9,545 nt of DNA, taken from positions 1 to 9,545 of the forward strand of contig JASMME010000036.1 of the NCBI GenBank assembly GCA_030748365.1, written 5' to 3'. This DNA comes from Lutibacter sp. (lineage in GTDB: Bacteria; Bacteroidota; Bacteroidia; Flavobacteriales; Flavobacteriaceae). Under the pieces are notes generated by a model, which was not told the origin of the DNA, ran no database searches, and saw only the letters and a list, made by a program, of their open reading frames with translations. Of the stretch, positions 1-7,621 are shown piece by piece; within the stretch, counting starts at the first letter, position 1; each line of letters begins with the position of its first letter. A program made the position numbers and the translations under genes.

Positions 1-1
1 T

Positions 2-574
2 GAAATTTTTAACAAGGATGAAAAAAAGGTTCGCTGGTTTCTAGATACGGTCTGTACCTCCGAATGGAACATTGAACAAGACGGTGGCAGAACCATTGAA
101 GAAGCCGTCAATACCAAGGTGGCAGAATTCCCCCAATACGAAACCTGGATTCGCATGTTCTACACCCACTGGGAACAGATGTTTTCTGGGCCGATCCGCG
201 AGAATGTATCACTGATGAAAAACCTACAGGCTAGTGGAAAATACCGCGTGTACGCCCTGACCAACTGGAGTGCCGAAAAATGGGACAAGGCCCTGGAATT
301 GTTCCCTTTCTTCAAGAATTTTGAAGGAGTAGTCGTTTCCGGACAGGAAAAATGCAGGAAACCCTTTCCTGAAATCTATCACATTTTATTAGACAGGTAC
401 CATATTGAGGCGGATACAGCGGTTTTTATCGATGATAACCTAGACAATATAATGGCCGCCAAAGAGATTGGTATACACGGAATCCACTGTCAGGATCCCA
501 CACAGCTTGCATCAGATTTATATTCCTTATTAAACAACAGCCCCGATGAAAATCTATCACAACCCACGATGTAG
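2..574 (+). CDS. HAD-family hydrolase (haloacid dehalogenase-like, subfamily IA type), 5' end missing
   Basis: The frame is open from base 2, so the gene starts before the window; 190 C-terminal residues are visible. The visible part begins in the helical cap region (RWFLDTVCTSEW, then GGRTIEEAV), typical of YihX-like HAD phosphatases and 2-haloacid dehalogenase relatives. Core motifs follow in order: motif II in YALTNWS, the motif III lysine in CRKPFPEIY, and the acidic motif IV in VFIDDNLDNI. The nucleophile motif DxD at the N terminus is outside the window; by comparison with the family about 20-25 residues are missing. The protein is expected to be a cytosolic Mg-dependent phosphatase acting on a small phosphorylated metabolite; the substrate cannot be told from sequence. 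A GTG at 119 is an internal codon, because the homology continues upstream of it. Its 3' end overlaps the arsC-like gene by 29 bp, which suggests co-transcription and translational coupling. Confidence 0.9.
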   Translation, partial: EIFNKDEKKVRWFLDTVCTSEWNIEQDGGRTIEEAVNTKVAEFPQYETWIRMFYTHWEQMFSGPIRENVSLMKNLQASGKYRVYALTNWSAEKWDKALELFPFFKNFEGVVVSGQEKCRKPFPEIYHILLDRYHIEADTAVFIDDNLDNIMAAKEIGIHGIHCQDPTQLASDLYSLLNNSPDENLSQPTM

Positions 575-884
575 TAAAAGCCGACAAGCCCTAAGCATTC
601 TGCAGGAAAGCGACGTGGAAGTACAGGTTATTAATTACCTAAAACAACCGGTTTCTAAGACAGAACTGGCGAACTTGATTTCCTTAATGGGCATCGCACC
701 CATAGACCTGATCCGTAAAAACGAAGCTATCTGGAAAAGCCACTTTAAGGGTAAGGCGCTTTCCGATGACGCCTTGATAACGGCCATGGTAAACCATCCC
801 AAACTCATCGAAAGACCCATCGTGGTTCATAAGGATACCGCTCTAATAGGACGTCCGCCGGAACGGGTAAAAACACTGCTATAA
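546..884 (+). CDS. arsC: Arsenate reductase, glutaredoxin-fold ArsC family
   Basis: This 112-residue protein has the ArsC/Spx/YffB thioredoxin-like fold. The N-terminal strand leads into NPRCSKSRQAL, which places the nucleophilic cysteine at residue 9. Arginines equivalent to the arsenate-binding triad of E. coli ArsC are seen at R57 (DLIRKNE), R90 (LIERPIVV) and R103 (IGRPPERV), with almost the same spacing as in that enzyme. The family reduces arsenate to arsenite using glutathione and glutaredoxin. Many flavobacterial members are not in arsenic operons, and here no arsB, acr3 or arsR is in view, so a true arsenate role is inferred from conserved residues only. A general thiol reductase or Spx-like role remains possible. 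The ATG lies inside the 3' end of the HAD gene and the N terminus aligns with the family without an extension. Confidence 0.87.
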   Translation: MKIYHNPRCSKSRQALSILQESDVEVQVINYLKQPVSKTELANLISLMGIAPIDLIRKNEAIWKSHFKGKALSDDALITAMVNHPKLIERPIVVHKDTALIGRPPERVKTLL

Positions 885-935
885 AAAATACAAGGGGTAC
901 TGCGCCGTTAAACAACTGCACAAAGAAAATCAAAA

Positions 936-957
936 AAGAAGCGTCTCAGGGCTTTTT
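936..957. terminator. Weak candidate terminator after arsC
   Basis: A 7-bp stem with one G-T wobble (936-942 with 951-957) encloses an 8-base loop. It has A-rich and T-rich flanks on its two sides. It lies 51 bp after the arsC stop and overlaps the last codons and stop of the minus-strand membrane protein gene, so it could act in either direction. The stem is short, so the call is tentative. Confidence 0.35.
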
Positions 958-1116
958 CGCAGGCTCAGAACCAGCCTTTCTGTATTTCCAAGCTTCCTTA
1001 AAATACCCTACCAACCAATAAGGAATGACAAAGGTTAGCAAGAAAATCATTAGCCAAAATCCCATCGTGAAAACGGCTAGAAAAACTAAAAATCCTGAAA
1101 ACTGTGATAAATCCAT
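946..1116 (-). CDS. Small single-span membrane protein, family not recognised
   Basis: This 56-residue reading frame on the minus strand starts ATG GAT TTA TCA and ends at TGA (946-948). After a short polar start (MDLSQFSG), residues about 8-38 are almost wholly hydrophobic and aromatic (FLVFLAVFTMGFWLMIFLL, then TFVIPYWLVGYF), enough for one long or two tight membrane spans. The tail after residue 39 is basic (KEAWKYRKAGSEPAKKP), which by the positive-inside rule would lie in the cytoplasm. A perfect TAnnTTTG promoter box sits about 30 bp upstream of the start. The gene lies between the arsC-like gene and fumC and is divergent from fumC. The membrane pattern, promoter and well-placed stop argue that it is real. 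I cannot assign a function. Confidence 0.65.
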   Translation of the reverse strand: MDLSQFSGFLVFLAVFTMGFWLMIFLLTFVIPYWLVGYFKEAWKYRKAGSEPAKKP

Positions 1117-1145
1117 CGTTTGAATACGCTTTTTTTAATCTGCTA

Positions 1146-1153
1146 CAAAAATA
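1146..1153 (-). promoter_or_regulatory. Promoter -7 box for the small membrane protein gene
   Basis: On the minus strand this reads TATTTTTG, a full match to the Bacteroidota TAnnTTTG box. It would give a leader of about 25 nt before the ATG at 1116. No clear TTG is seen at the -33 position. Confidence 0.45.
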
Positions 1154-1279
1154 TCATTTATTTTTAAATCTACCGATTTCTAAGCTTTTTTTTTCACGCC
1201 CTACGCTCCCTGCCTTAGCAGGCCTATTTACCCCAGGAAGAATTTTATGACAAATGAGTAATTAAACTAAGAGAATCCT

Positions 1280-1287
1280 TACCTTTA
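1280..1287 (+). promoter_or_regulatory. Possible fumC promoter -7 box
   Basis: TACCTTTA matches TAnnTTTG at all but the last base and lies 120 bp before the fumC ATG, implying a leader of about 115 nt. No good -33 element is present. The 291-bp gap (1117-1407) otherwise holds the promoter of the opposite small gene, a 9-base T run at 1186-1194 and a small CCTGC/GCAGG hairpin at 1209-1222. I see no coding sequence in it. Confidence 0.3.
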
Positions 1288-1407
1288 CCTACGCTTAAAA
1301 GACCTAGGAATTTCGGTATGAATAACCCTTAAAATCACACGGGTGAATGTGCCCTTCGCCTTCCGGCAACAGGACCAACCGAAGCAATAACACAAAAAGT
1401 AGCTACC

Positions 1408-2805
1408 ATGAAACACCGAATCGAAAAAGACACCATGGGAACGGTATCAGTCCCTTCAGACAAGTATTGGGGGGCCCAGACAGAACGTTCCCTAAACAAC
1501 TTTAAAATAGGCCCTGAGGCATCCATGCCCATGGAGATTATAGAAGGGTTCGCCTACCTAAAAAAAGCCGCTGCCCATGCCAATTGTGAGCTGGGCGTTT
1601 TGTCAGAAGAAAAAAGGGACCTAATCGCAGCGGTCTGTGATGAAATCCTTGCCGGAAAGCACCAGGATCAATTTCCATTGGTTATTTGGCAAACCGGTTC
1701 AGGTACCCAAAGCAATATGAACTGTAACGAAGTCATTGCCAACCGTGCCCACGAGCTCGCCGGGAAAGTAATTGGGGAAGGAGAGAAAACCATACAGCCC
1801 AATGACGATGTAAACAAGTCACAATCGAGCAACGACACCTTTCCCACCGGTATGCATATCGCCTGCTATAAGAAGCTGGTAGCAACAACCATACCAGGCA
1901 TCGAACGCTTACGAGACACCCTCTCGGAAAAAGCAGGGGCTTTTAAAGAGGTGGTAAAGATTGGCAGGACCCACCTGATGGATGCAACCCCATTGACACT
2001 CGGACAGGAATTCTCTGGCTATGTTTCTCAATTAAACCACGGACTGAAAGCCTTGAAAAACACGTTGCCTCACCTGGCCGAACTTGCACTTGGAGGAACG
2101 GCAGTGGGCACCGGGCTAAATACACCCAAAGGCTATGATGTATTGGTGGCCGAAAAAATAGCCACCTTTACCGGACTGCCTTTTGTGACCGCAGAGAACA
2201 AATTTGAAGCCCTGGCAGCCCATGATGCCCTGGTGGAAAGTCATGGTGCCCTAAAACAATTGGCTGTTTCCCTTAACAAGATTGCCAATGACATACGCCT
2301 GATGGCTTCCGGTCCGCGCTCTGGTATTGGAGAGCTTATCATTCCTGCCAATGAACCTGGTAGTTCTATCATGCCCGGAAAGGTAAATCCTACCCAGGCA
2401 GAAGCCATTACCATGGTCTGTGCACAGGTCATGGGGAACGATGTGGCCATCACCGTAGGCGGCACCCAGGGACACTACGAACTAAACGTATTTAAACCCA
2501 TGATGGCCGCCAATTTCCTCCAGTCTGCAAGACTGTTGGGAGATGCTTGTATCAGTTTTGAGAAACACTGCGCTTCGGGCATCCTACCCAACCAGCAACG
2601 CATCGATGAACTGGTCAACAATTCACTGATGTTGGTTACTGCCTTGAATACCAAAATTGGCTATTACAAAGCAGCTGAAATTGCCAACAGCGCCCATACC
2701 CGCGGAACGACCCTAAAAGAAGAGGCCATACGACTGGGCTATGTGACTGCTGAAGAGTACGATGCTTGGGTAAAACCGGCGGATATGACGGGTGGACTTC
2801 GCTAA
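1408..2805 (+). CDS. fumC: Fumarate hydratase, class II (fumarase C)
   Basis: This cytosolic enzyme interconverts fumarate and L-malate in the TCA cycle, as a homotetramer needing no iron-sulfur cluster. The protein is 465 residues, the usual family length, and begins [16 protein letters not shown], matching the conserved N terminus RxExDTMGxVxVP, so the ATG at 1408 is the likely start. Conserved blocks are present in order: [10 protein letters not shown], the [13 protein letters not shown] substrate-binding segment, [18 protein letters not shown] with the catalytic histidine at 189, and the signature loop [11 protein letters not shown] with the catalytic serine at about 319. These agree with H188 and S318 of E. 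coli FumC. The gene stands alone: divergent from the small membrane protein gene upstream and convergent with ackA downstream. It ends at a strong terminator shared with the pta-ackA operon. No sign of damage. Confidence 0.97.
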   Translation: MKHRIEKDTMGTVSVPSDKYWGAQTERSLNNFKIGPEASMPMEIIEGFAYLKKAAAHANCELGVLSEEKRDLIAAVCDEILAGKHQDQFPLVIWQTGSGTQSNMNCNEVIANRAHELAGKVIGEGEKTIQPNDDVNKSQSSNDTFPTGMHIACYKKLVATTIPGIERLRDTLSEKAGAFKEVVKIGRTHLMDATPLTLGQEFSGYVSQLNHGLKALKNTLPHLAELALGGTAVGTGLNTPKGYDVLVAEKIATFTGLPFVTAENKFEALAAHDALVESHGALKQLAVSLNKIANDIRLMASGPRSGIGELIIPANEPGSSIMPGKVNPTQAEAITMVCAQVMGNDVAITVGGTQGHYELNVFKPMMAANFLQSARLLGDACISFEKHCASGILPNQQRIDELVNNSLMLVTALNTKIGYYKAAEIANSAHTRGTTLKEEAIRLGYVTAEEYDAWVKPADMTGGLR

Positions 2806-2848
2806 GCCTCCTTTAACAAAGATCCCAACGATTTTTCAATTGACTAAG

Positions 2849-2878
2849 AAAAAACCCTGAAATTATCAGGGTTTTTTT
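2849..2878. terminator. Bidirectional intrinsic terminator between fumC and ackA
   Basis: A perfect 12-bp stem (2849-2860 with 2866-2877; core CCCTGA/TCAGGG) encloses the loop AATTA. It has an A run on the left and a T run (2872-2878) on the right, so it works as a U-tailed hairpin in both directions. It lies 43 bp after the fumC stop and just 4 bp beyond the ackA stop, serving both convergent units. Confidence 0.93.
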
Positions 2879-2882
2879 ATGA

Positions 2883-4079
2883 TTATGTATTCGCAATTAG
2901 GGCGTAGGACTGCCGGGCGATTTCCAACTCTTCATTGGTGGGAATGACCAGGATCCGAACCCTGGACGCTGCTGCTTGAATTTCCCTGATACCCTTGGCA
3001 GGTATCCGGTTCTTTTCCGAGTCGAGTGAAATACCAAAACAATCGAGCTCCCTACAGACCAATTGGCGGATGAGCTCGGAATTTTCTCCAATACCGGCGG
3101 TAAATACCAGGGCGTCCAAACCATTGAGAGAGGCTGTATAGGCTCCGATGTATTGCCGGATTCGGTAGGCACTCATCTCCAGGGCCAGTTGACAAGCCTT
3201 ATCACCTTCAGCGGCTGCGGCTTCTATATCGCGTAGGTCACTGTAACCAGTAAGGCCCAACATGCCACTTTCAGCTTGCAATAACTGATTGACTTCTTCT
3301 AGGGAATAGCCCAAATGCTTGACCAGGTATACCAGAATGGCATGGTCAATATCACCGCACCTGGTGCCCATAATCAGGCCTGTAACAGGGCCAAAGCCAA
3401 GGGTGGTATCTATACACTGCCCATCTTTGATGGCAGACATACTGCAACCATTCCCCAAATGGATGCTGATGATATTGGAAGTGGATGTCCCCAGCCATTC
3501 AATGGCTTTTTCCGATACATACTTGTGACTGGTACCGTGAAAGCCGTATTTCCTGATATTGTGTTCAGTCAGGAACCTGGTAGGAATGGCGTATTGATAG
3601 GCAGTTTGCGGTATACTTTGGTAAAAAGCGGTGTCAAATACTGCGAGTTGGGTAGCCTGGGGAAACATTTTCTCCGCCACCTCAATCCCTTGGTAGTTGG
3701 CTGGATTGTGCTGGGGTGCCAAAGAATACAATTCCTTGATTTTGTCCTTGACCTGTTCGGTAATGATGGTCGTCTCTGAAAAACTGCTCCCTCCGTGAAC
3801 GACCCGGTGGCCGACCGCCTGTACCTCGTCGGTACTACTGAGCACCCCGGTATTTGGGTCAGTCAACATAGACAACATCCTGGAAAGGCCTGCCTCGTGG
3901 TCAGCGATGGCGTCCTGTTCCTCGAGGGTATCAGCCGCTGTTTTGTATGTAATCCGCGCATTTTCCATCCCGATTCTTTCAACCAGACCAGCGCAAATGA
4001 CCTGTTGGTCCGGCATATCAAACAATTGGTATTTGACAGAGGAACTTCCCGAATTGATGACCAGTATTTTTTGCTGCAT
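2883..4079 (-). CDS. ackA: Acetate kinase
   Basis: This enzyme interconverts acetyl phosphate plus ADP and acetate plus ATP, the last step of acetate overflow and, in reverse, acetate activation. The 398-residue protein has the usual length of the ASKHA kinase family. Visible blocks are the N-terminal phosphate loop VINSGSSSVKYQLF (N9), GHRVVHGG with the substrate-binding R92, FDTAFYQSIP with D149, YGFHGTSHKYV with H181, HLGNGCSMSAI, MGTRCGDID with R240, the adenosine loop FTAGIGENS, and TNEELEIARQ with the metal-binding glutamate near 383-384. All key residues known from the Methanosarcina enzyme are present. The ATG lies 5 bp after the pta stop, so it is the second gene of a pta-ackA operon and probably depends on the pta promoter and on coupled translation. 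No Shine-Dalgarno sequence is seen, as is usual in this phylum. Confidence 0.97.
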   Translation of the reverse strand: MQQKILVINSGSSSVKYQLFDMPDQQVICAGLVERIGMENARITYKTAADTLEEQDAIADHEAGLSRMLSMLTDPNTGVLSSTDEVQAVGHRVVHGGSSFSETTIITEQVKDKIKELYSLAPQHNPANYQGIEVAEKMFPQATQLAVFDTAFYQSIPQTAYQYAIPTRFLTEHNIRKYGFHGTSHKYVSEKAIEWLGTSTSNIISIHLGNGCSMSAIKDGQCIDTTLGFGPVTGLIMGTRCGDIDHAILVYLVKHLGYSLEEVNQLLQAESGMLGLTGYSDLRDIEAAAAEGDKACQLALEMSAYRIRQYIGAYTASLNGLDALVFTAGIGENSELIRQLVCRELDCFGISLDSEKNRIPAKGIREIQAAASRVRILVIPTNEELEIARQSYALIANT

Positions 4080-4084
4080 AGGGT

Positions 4085-6178
4085 TTAGATTTCTTGGGCT
4101 TGTATCGCGGTTAAAATAACGGTATTAACAATATCATCTACTGTACAACCCCTGCTTAGGTCATTGACCGGCTTGTTGAGCCCCTGTAACATAGGTCCGA
4201 TGGCCAGGGCACCGGTTTCTCGCTGTACGGCCTTATAGGTATTGTTTCCTGTATTGAGGTCTGGAAAGATCAACACATTGGCCTGACCAGCTACTTCGGA
4301 GTCGGGCATTTTACTTTTACCAACTCCCAGGTCCACCGCGGCATCGTATTGTATGGGGCCTTCTACTTTTAAATCTGGACGCAATGACTTGACAAGGCTG
4401 GTGGCCTCCCGTACGGTATCTACATCTGTACCTTTTCCGGAGGAACCAGAAGAATAGGACAACATGGCCACCTTGGGTTCTATCCCAAAGTTTTTACTGG
4501 AATCTGCTGATGAAATGGCAATTTCAGCCAGTTGTTCAGCATTTGGATTGGGGTTGATGGCACAATCGCCAAAAACTGATACCCGGTCTTTTAGACACAT
4601 AAAGAAAACCGAGGAAACCACGGATACACCAGGCCTGGTCTTGATAAATTGTAGGGCTGGACGGATGGTGTGTTGTGTGGTATGGGCCGCACCGGAAACC
4701 ATGCCGTCAGCCAGGCCTTTATAAACCATCATAGTGCCAAAATAAGAGACGTCTTCCATCCGGTCTCTGGCCATCTCAATGGTGAGGCCTTTGTGGCTTC
4801 TCAACTCACAAAGGGTTTGTGAAAATTCCGTAAAATCGGGGGAGTCCACCGGTTGTATGACACCACACATATCCAGGTCCAGCTTCAAGCCCAAACGGGC
4901 AATCCTGGCCGCCATTTCCTGCCGGTTCCCCAAAAGGGTAAAATCAACCACATCCAAGTCCATCAGACGGGCGGCTGCCTTTAGGATACGATCGTCATTG
5001 CCCTCTGGCAATACGATGTGCTTACGTACATTCCGCGCCCTTTTTAACAAAGCGTACTGAAACATTCTGGGACTGATTCCCTGGCTCTTAAAGGTCTGTA
5101 ACTTTTCATTCAGGGCCGCCAACTCTACATGCGATTCAAAGGTTTTTAATACCTGGGTAATCTTGGCGGTGTTTTCGGCGTAAATATGGGAGCGTATGGA
5201 GCCAATCTTGTTGGCCGTCTCAAAGGTGCCTTCTTTGACCTGGAGGATGGGGACCACCTCGGTCAGCCCGTCTATCAGTTCAAGGATGGGCGCTTCCGGA
5301 CTGATGCCCCCTGTCAGGACAATCCCGGAAATATTAGGGTAATTACGGGACCTGTTGGCCTGGAGGGCGCCCAGGATCACATCAGCCCGGTCTCCCGGGG
5401 TGATTACCAGGGTATTTTCCCGTAAATGAGTCAGGTAGTTTCTCAACTGCATGGCGCCTACCGTAAAGGTAGCGCATTGTTTGTTCATATGGTCTTTCCC
5501 AAAGAGCACACGGGCATTGATGGCTGCGGCAATCTCTTTGATGGAAGGATTGTTGAGTGAAGGAATCAGGGGGATGGCCGCCGTAAAGACATCGCTTGGA
5601 AGGACTTTATCCAATCCTTCTTTGACAGCCGCCAAATCGGATTTGCTTACCTTGTTGGCGATGACAGCCAATACTTCCACCTCTTTTTCGCAAAAGGAGT
5701 CATAGGCCAGGTGCATACTACTGACAAAGCTTTCCACCGATTTACCAACCGCCGTGGAAACGATGATGGAAGGAATGCCGAGGTTCTGGGCTATTAGGCT
5801 GTTCAGGTCTAGGTCGATCAAGGCACCTTCCCCGGAAAAATCACTGCCCTCCACCAACATAAAATCGTGCTGCTCTTCAAGCCGTTTGTATTTTTCAATG
5901 ATTTCATCAATCAATATACCCGCTGTTGTATGGTTTCGCCTGTTGATAAATTCACGCCTGGTAAAGGCATAGGCTTCCTCGGGAGCCAGGTCTAACCCGA
6001 AATGGGAAATGATGGTCTGAATATGATTGTCTGTCTGTCTTTCCTTGGGTGGATCTATGATGGGTCTGAAATACCCTACCTTGGCCATTTTACCCAGTAA
6101 CATCCTCATCAATCCAAGCACGGCGATAGACTTTCCACTATTGGCTTCGGTGGTCGCAATATATACTGCCTTATTCAT
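4085..6178 (-). CDS. pta: Phosphate acetyltransferase, long form with BioD-like and DRTGG domains
   Basis: This enzyme interconverts acetyl-CoA plus phosphate and acetyl phosphate plus CoA. The 697-residue protein (counted from the ATG at 6178) has the three-part long form. A BioD-like P-loop domain lies at about residues 3-215, with ATTEANSGKS at 8-17. A DRTGG regulatory domain lies at about 220-335 and contains VITPGDRADVI. The catalytic PTA/PTB domain runs from about 375 to the end, with RNVRKHIVLPEGNDDRIL, GAAHTTQHTIRP, YSSGSSGKGTDVDTV, QYDAAVD and GPMLQGLNKPVNDLSRG. In E. coli the N-terminal part affects allosteric control by NADH and pyruvate; whether this holds here is not known. An in-frame GTG at 6193 would add five residues (MENIR). 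I reject it because it overlaps the TAnnTTTG promoter box, whereas the ATG gives MNKAVYIATTE, the family-like start. It is the first gene of the pta-ackA operon. Confidence 0.96.
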   Translation of the reverse strand: MNKAVYIATTEANSGKSIAVLGLMRMLLGKMAKVGYFRPIIDPPKERQTDNHIQTIISHFGLDLAPEEAYAFTRREFINRRNHTTAGILIDEIIEKYKRLEEQHDFMLVEGSDFSGEGALIDLDLNSLIAQNLGIPSIIVSTAVGKSVESFVSSMHLAYDSFCEKEVEVLAVIANKVSKSDLAAVKEGLDKVLPSDVFTAAIPLIPSLNNPSIKEIAAAINARVLFGKDHMNKQCATFTVGAMQLRNYLTHLRENTLVITPGDRADVILGALQANRSRNYPNISGIVLTGGISPEAPILELIDGLTEVVPILQVKEGTFETANKIGSIRSHIYAENTAKITQVLKTFESHVELAALNEKLQTFKSQGISPRMFQYALLKRARNVRKHIVLPEGNDDRILKAAARLMDLDVVDFTLLGNRQEMAARIARLGLKLDLDMCGVIQPVDSPDFTEFSQTLCELRSHKGLTIEMARDRMEDVSYFGTMMVYKGLADGMVSGAAHTTQHTIRPALQFIKTRPGVSVVSSVFFMCLKDRVSVFGDCAINPNPNAEQLAEIAISSADSSKNFGIEPKVAMLSYSSGSSGKGTDVDTVREATSLVKSLRPDLKVEGPIQYDAAVDLGVGKSKMPDSEVAGQANVLIFPDLNTGNNTYKAVQRETGALAIGPMLQGLNKPVNDLSRGCTVDDIVNTVILTAIQAQEI

Positions 6179-6192
6179 TCTTATATTTTCCA

Positions 6193-6200
6193 CAAAGGTA
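6193..6200 (-). promoter_or_regulatory. pta-ackA promoter -7 box
   Basis: On the minus strand this reads TACCTTTG, a perfect TAnnTTTG box. Transcription would begin about 5 nt further on, leaving a leader of only about 10 nt before the ATG at 6178. A weak CTG replaces the -33 TTG, about 20 bp upstream of the box. The box rules out the GTG at 6193 as a normal start codon. Confidence 0.65.
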
Positions 6201-6232
6201 CTACAATAATGGCTTATATACAGCGATACGTC

Positions 6233-6269
6233 CCCTGTTTTTTAGCCGATTCATATCGAAAAACAAGGG
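6233..6269. promoter_or_regulatory. Imperfect inverted repeat between the divergent pta and hutI promoters
   Basis: Two-sided symmetry is seen around a TCAT centre (6251-6254). CGAT (6247-6250) faces ATCG (6255-6258), GTTTTT (6237-6242) faces AAAAAC (6259-6264), and CCCT (6233-6236) faces AGGG (6266-6269). The left arm carries an extra TAGC and the right arm an extra A. It lies upstream of both -7 boxes and overlaps or abuts the hutI -33 area. It could bind a regulator of one or both units; no protein can be named. A chance AT-rich palindrome is the alternative. Confidence 0.35.
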
Positions 6270-6292
6270 CTGAGATAATACGATCAATTTAG

Positions 6293-6300
6293 TATCTTTG
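6293..6300 (+). promoter_or_regulatory. hutI promoter -7 box
   Basis: TATCTTTG is a perfect TAnnTTTG box 19 bp before the hutI ATG, implying a leader of about 15 nt. Only a weak CTG is found near the -33 position, with a spacer of about 20 bp, much as for the divergent pta promoter. Confidence 0.6.
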
Positions 6301-6319
6301 GTACCTATTTGTCAGTCTT

Positions 6320-7564
6320 ATGAGTATCTTGTTTACACATATCGGGGAATTGATTGGAATTGCAGCCAATGAAACGGACAAACGGGCCGGCAGCGAGATG
6401 AAAAACCTGCCATCGATCAAAGGGGCCTATTTGTTAATTGCCGATGACCTGATCGTTGATTTTGGCCCGATGGAAGCACTGGGAGAGATTGAGGCGGACC
6501 AAAGGGTGGACATCAACGGCAAGATGGTCCTACCTGCCTGGTGTGACAGTCACAGTCACTTGGTATATGCTGGTAACCGGGTTCAGGAATTTGTAGATCG
6601 TATCCACGGCCTGTCCTATGAGGAGATTGCCCGCAGGGGTGGCGGTATCCTGCATTCGGCACGTTCCTTACAGAAAATGCCGGAGGATCAGTTGTTCGAA
6701 GAATCGGCTACACGACTCGAAACAGTTATGAAAATGGGTACTGGGGCCCTTGAAATTAAATCGGGTTACGGACTAACCACAGCGGCGGAATTAAAGATGC
6801 TACGTGTTATCAAGCGGCTCAACGAAACCTACCCCGTTAGCATCAAAGCAACTTTTTTGGGGGCGCATGCGATCCCAGCAGCCTTTCAGGGTCAGAAAGA
6901 CGCCTACCTAGAGCTGGTAATCAAAGAAACCCTTCCACAGGTGGCCAAAGAAGGACTGGCAGATTATATCGATATTTTCTGCGAACAAGGCTACTTTTCT
7001 GTCTCGGATACCTTTCGGCTGTTGGAAGCGGCAAAAGCCTATGGTTTGGTTCCCAAAATCCACGCCAATCAGTTCCATGCCATTGGAGGGGTGGCGGCAG
7101 CAGTCCAGTGCCAGGCCCGCTCGGTAGATCACCTGGAAGTGTTGACCGAAGAAGACATCGCTGTTTTAAAGAACAGCGCTACCATGCCAGTGGCCTTACC
7201 GGGTTGTTCCTATTTTTTAGGCATTCCCTATACCCCCGCCAGGAAGTTGATCGATGCCGGACTGCCCCTGGCACTGGCAACTGACTACAATCCGGGGTCC
7301 GCCCCTTCCGGCAATATGAATTTTGTGGTATCAACGGCTTGTATCAAAATGGGTATGACGCCTGAAGAGGCAATCAACGCTGCCACCATCAACGGTGCTT
7401 ATGCCATGGGGCTGGAAAAAACACACGGCAGTATCAGCAGGGGTAAAAAAGCCAATTTTATCATCAGCGATGAACATAGCCATCCTGGAGCAATACCCTA
7501 TAACTTTGGGGCGCCACAGCTATCGGCAGTGTACATAGAGGGGAAATATATAAGCCCCATATAA
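6320..7564 (+). CDS. hutI: Imidazolonepropionase
   Basis: This cytosolic amidohydrolase opens the ring of 4-imidazolone-5-propionate to give N-formimino-L-glutamate, the third step of histidine degradation. The 414-residue length is normal. The metal-binding pattern of the family is visible: the HxH pair H78 and H80 in DSHSHLVYAGNR, H248 in KIHANQFHAIGG, and D322 in ATDYNPGS. FLGAHAIP (H183) and VDHLE are further conserved blocks, and GSISRGKKANFIISD is the usual C-terminal amidohydrolase motif before the last beta strands. The motif after H248 reads HANQ rather than the HADE of the Bacillus enzyme; other family members also have Q here, so I do not read this as loss of function. No other hut gene is in the window, so the pathway's other steps must be encoded elsewhere. 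It has its own promoter box; the next gene follows after 57 bp with no terminator, so they may be co-transcribed. Confidence 0.95.
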   Translation: MSILFTHIGELIGIAANETDKRAGSEMKNLPSIKGAYLLIADDLIVDFGPMEALGEIEADQRVDINGKMVLPAWCDSHSHLVYAGNRVQEFVDRIHGLSYEEIARRGGGILHSARSLQKMPEDQLFEESATRLETVMKMGTGALEIKSGYGLTTAAELKMLRVIKRLNETYPVSIKATFLGAHAIPAAFQGQKDAYLELVIKETLPQVAKEGLADYIDIFCEQGYFSVSDTFRLLEAAKAYGLVPKIHANQFHAIGGVAAAVQCQARSVDHLEVLTEEDIAVLKNSATMPVALPGCSYFLGIPYTPARKLIDAGLPLALATDYNPGSAPSGNMNFVVSTACIKMGMTPEEAINAATINGAYAMGLEKTHGSISRGKKANFIISDEHSHPGAIPYNFGAPQLSAVYIEGKYISPI

Positions 7565-7621
7565 TGGACGCGTATCAAAATGAAAAAGATTCCCAGGCCT
7601 TCTCAGCAAAATACCTAAGCG

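Noticed and set aside
119..574. HAD gene starting at the GTG at 119
   Set aside because: Family homology continues upstream in the same open frame to base 2, so the true start is outside the window.
1209..1222. CCTGC/GCAGG hairpin upstream of fumC as a terminator
   Set aside because: The T run lies before it, not after it on the plus strand, and no T run follows on the minus strand either; a 5-bp stem is easily chance.
1943..2475. Minus-strand frames inside fumC
   Set aside because: Antisense shadows with no family resemblance, promoter box or start context.
3315..4119. Long plus-strand frames opposite ackA (up to 154 codons)
   Set aside because: They are antisense to a clear acetate kinase gene, show no recognisable protein pattern, and follow from its codon bias.
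4464..6209. Plus-strand frames opposite pta
   Set aside because: All lie within the complete, well-conserved pta coding sequence and look like frame shadows.
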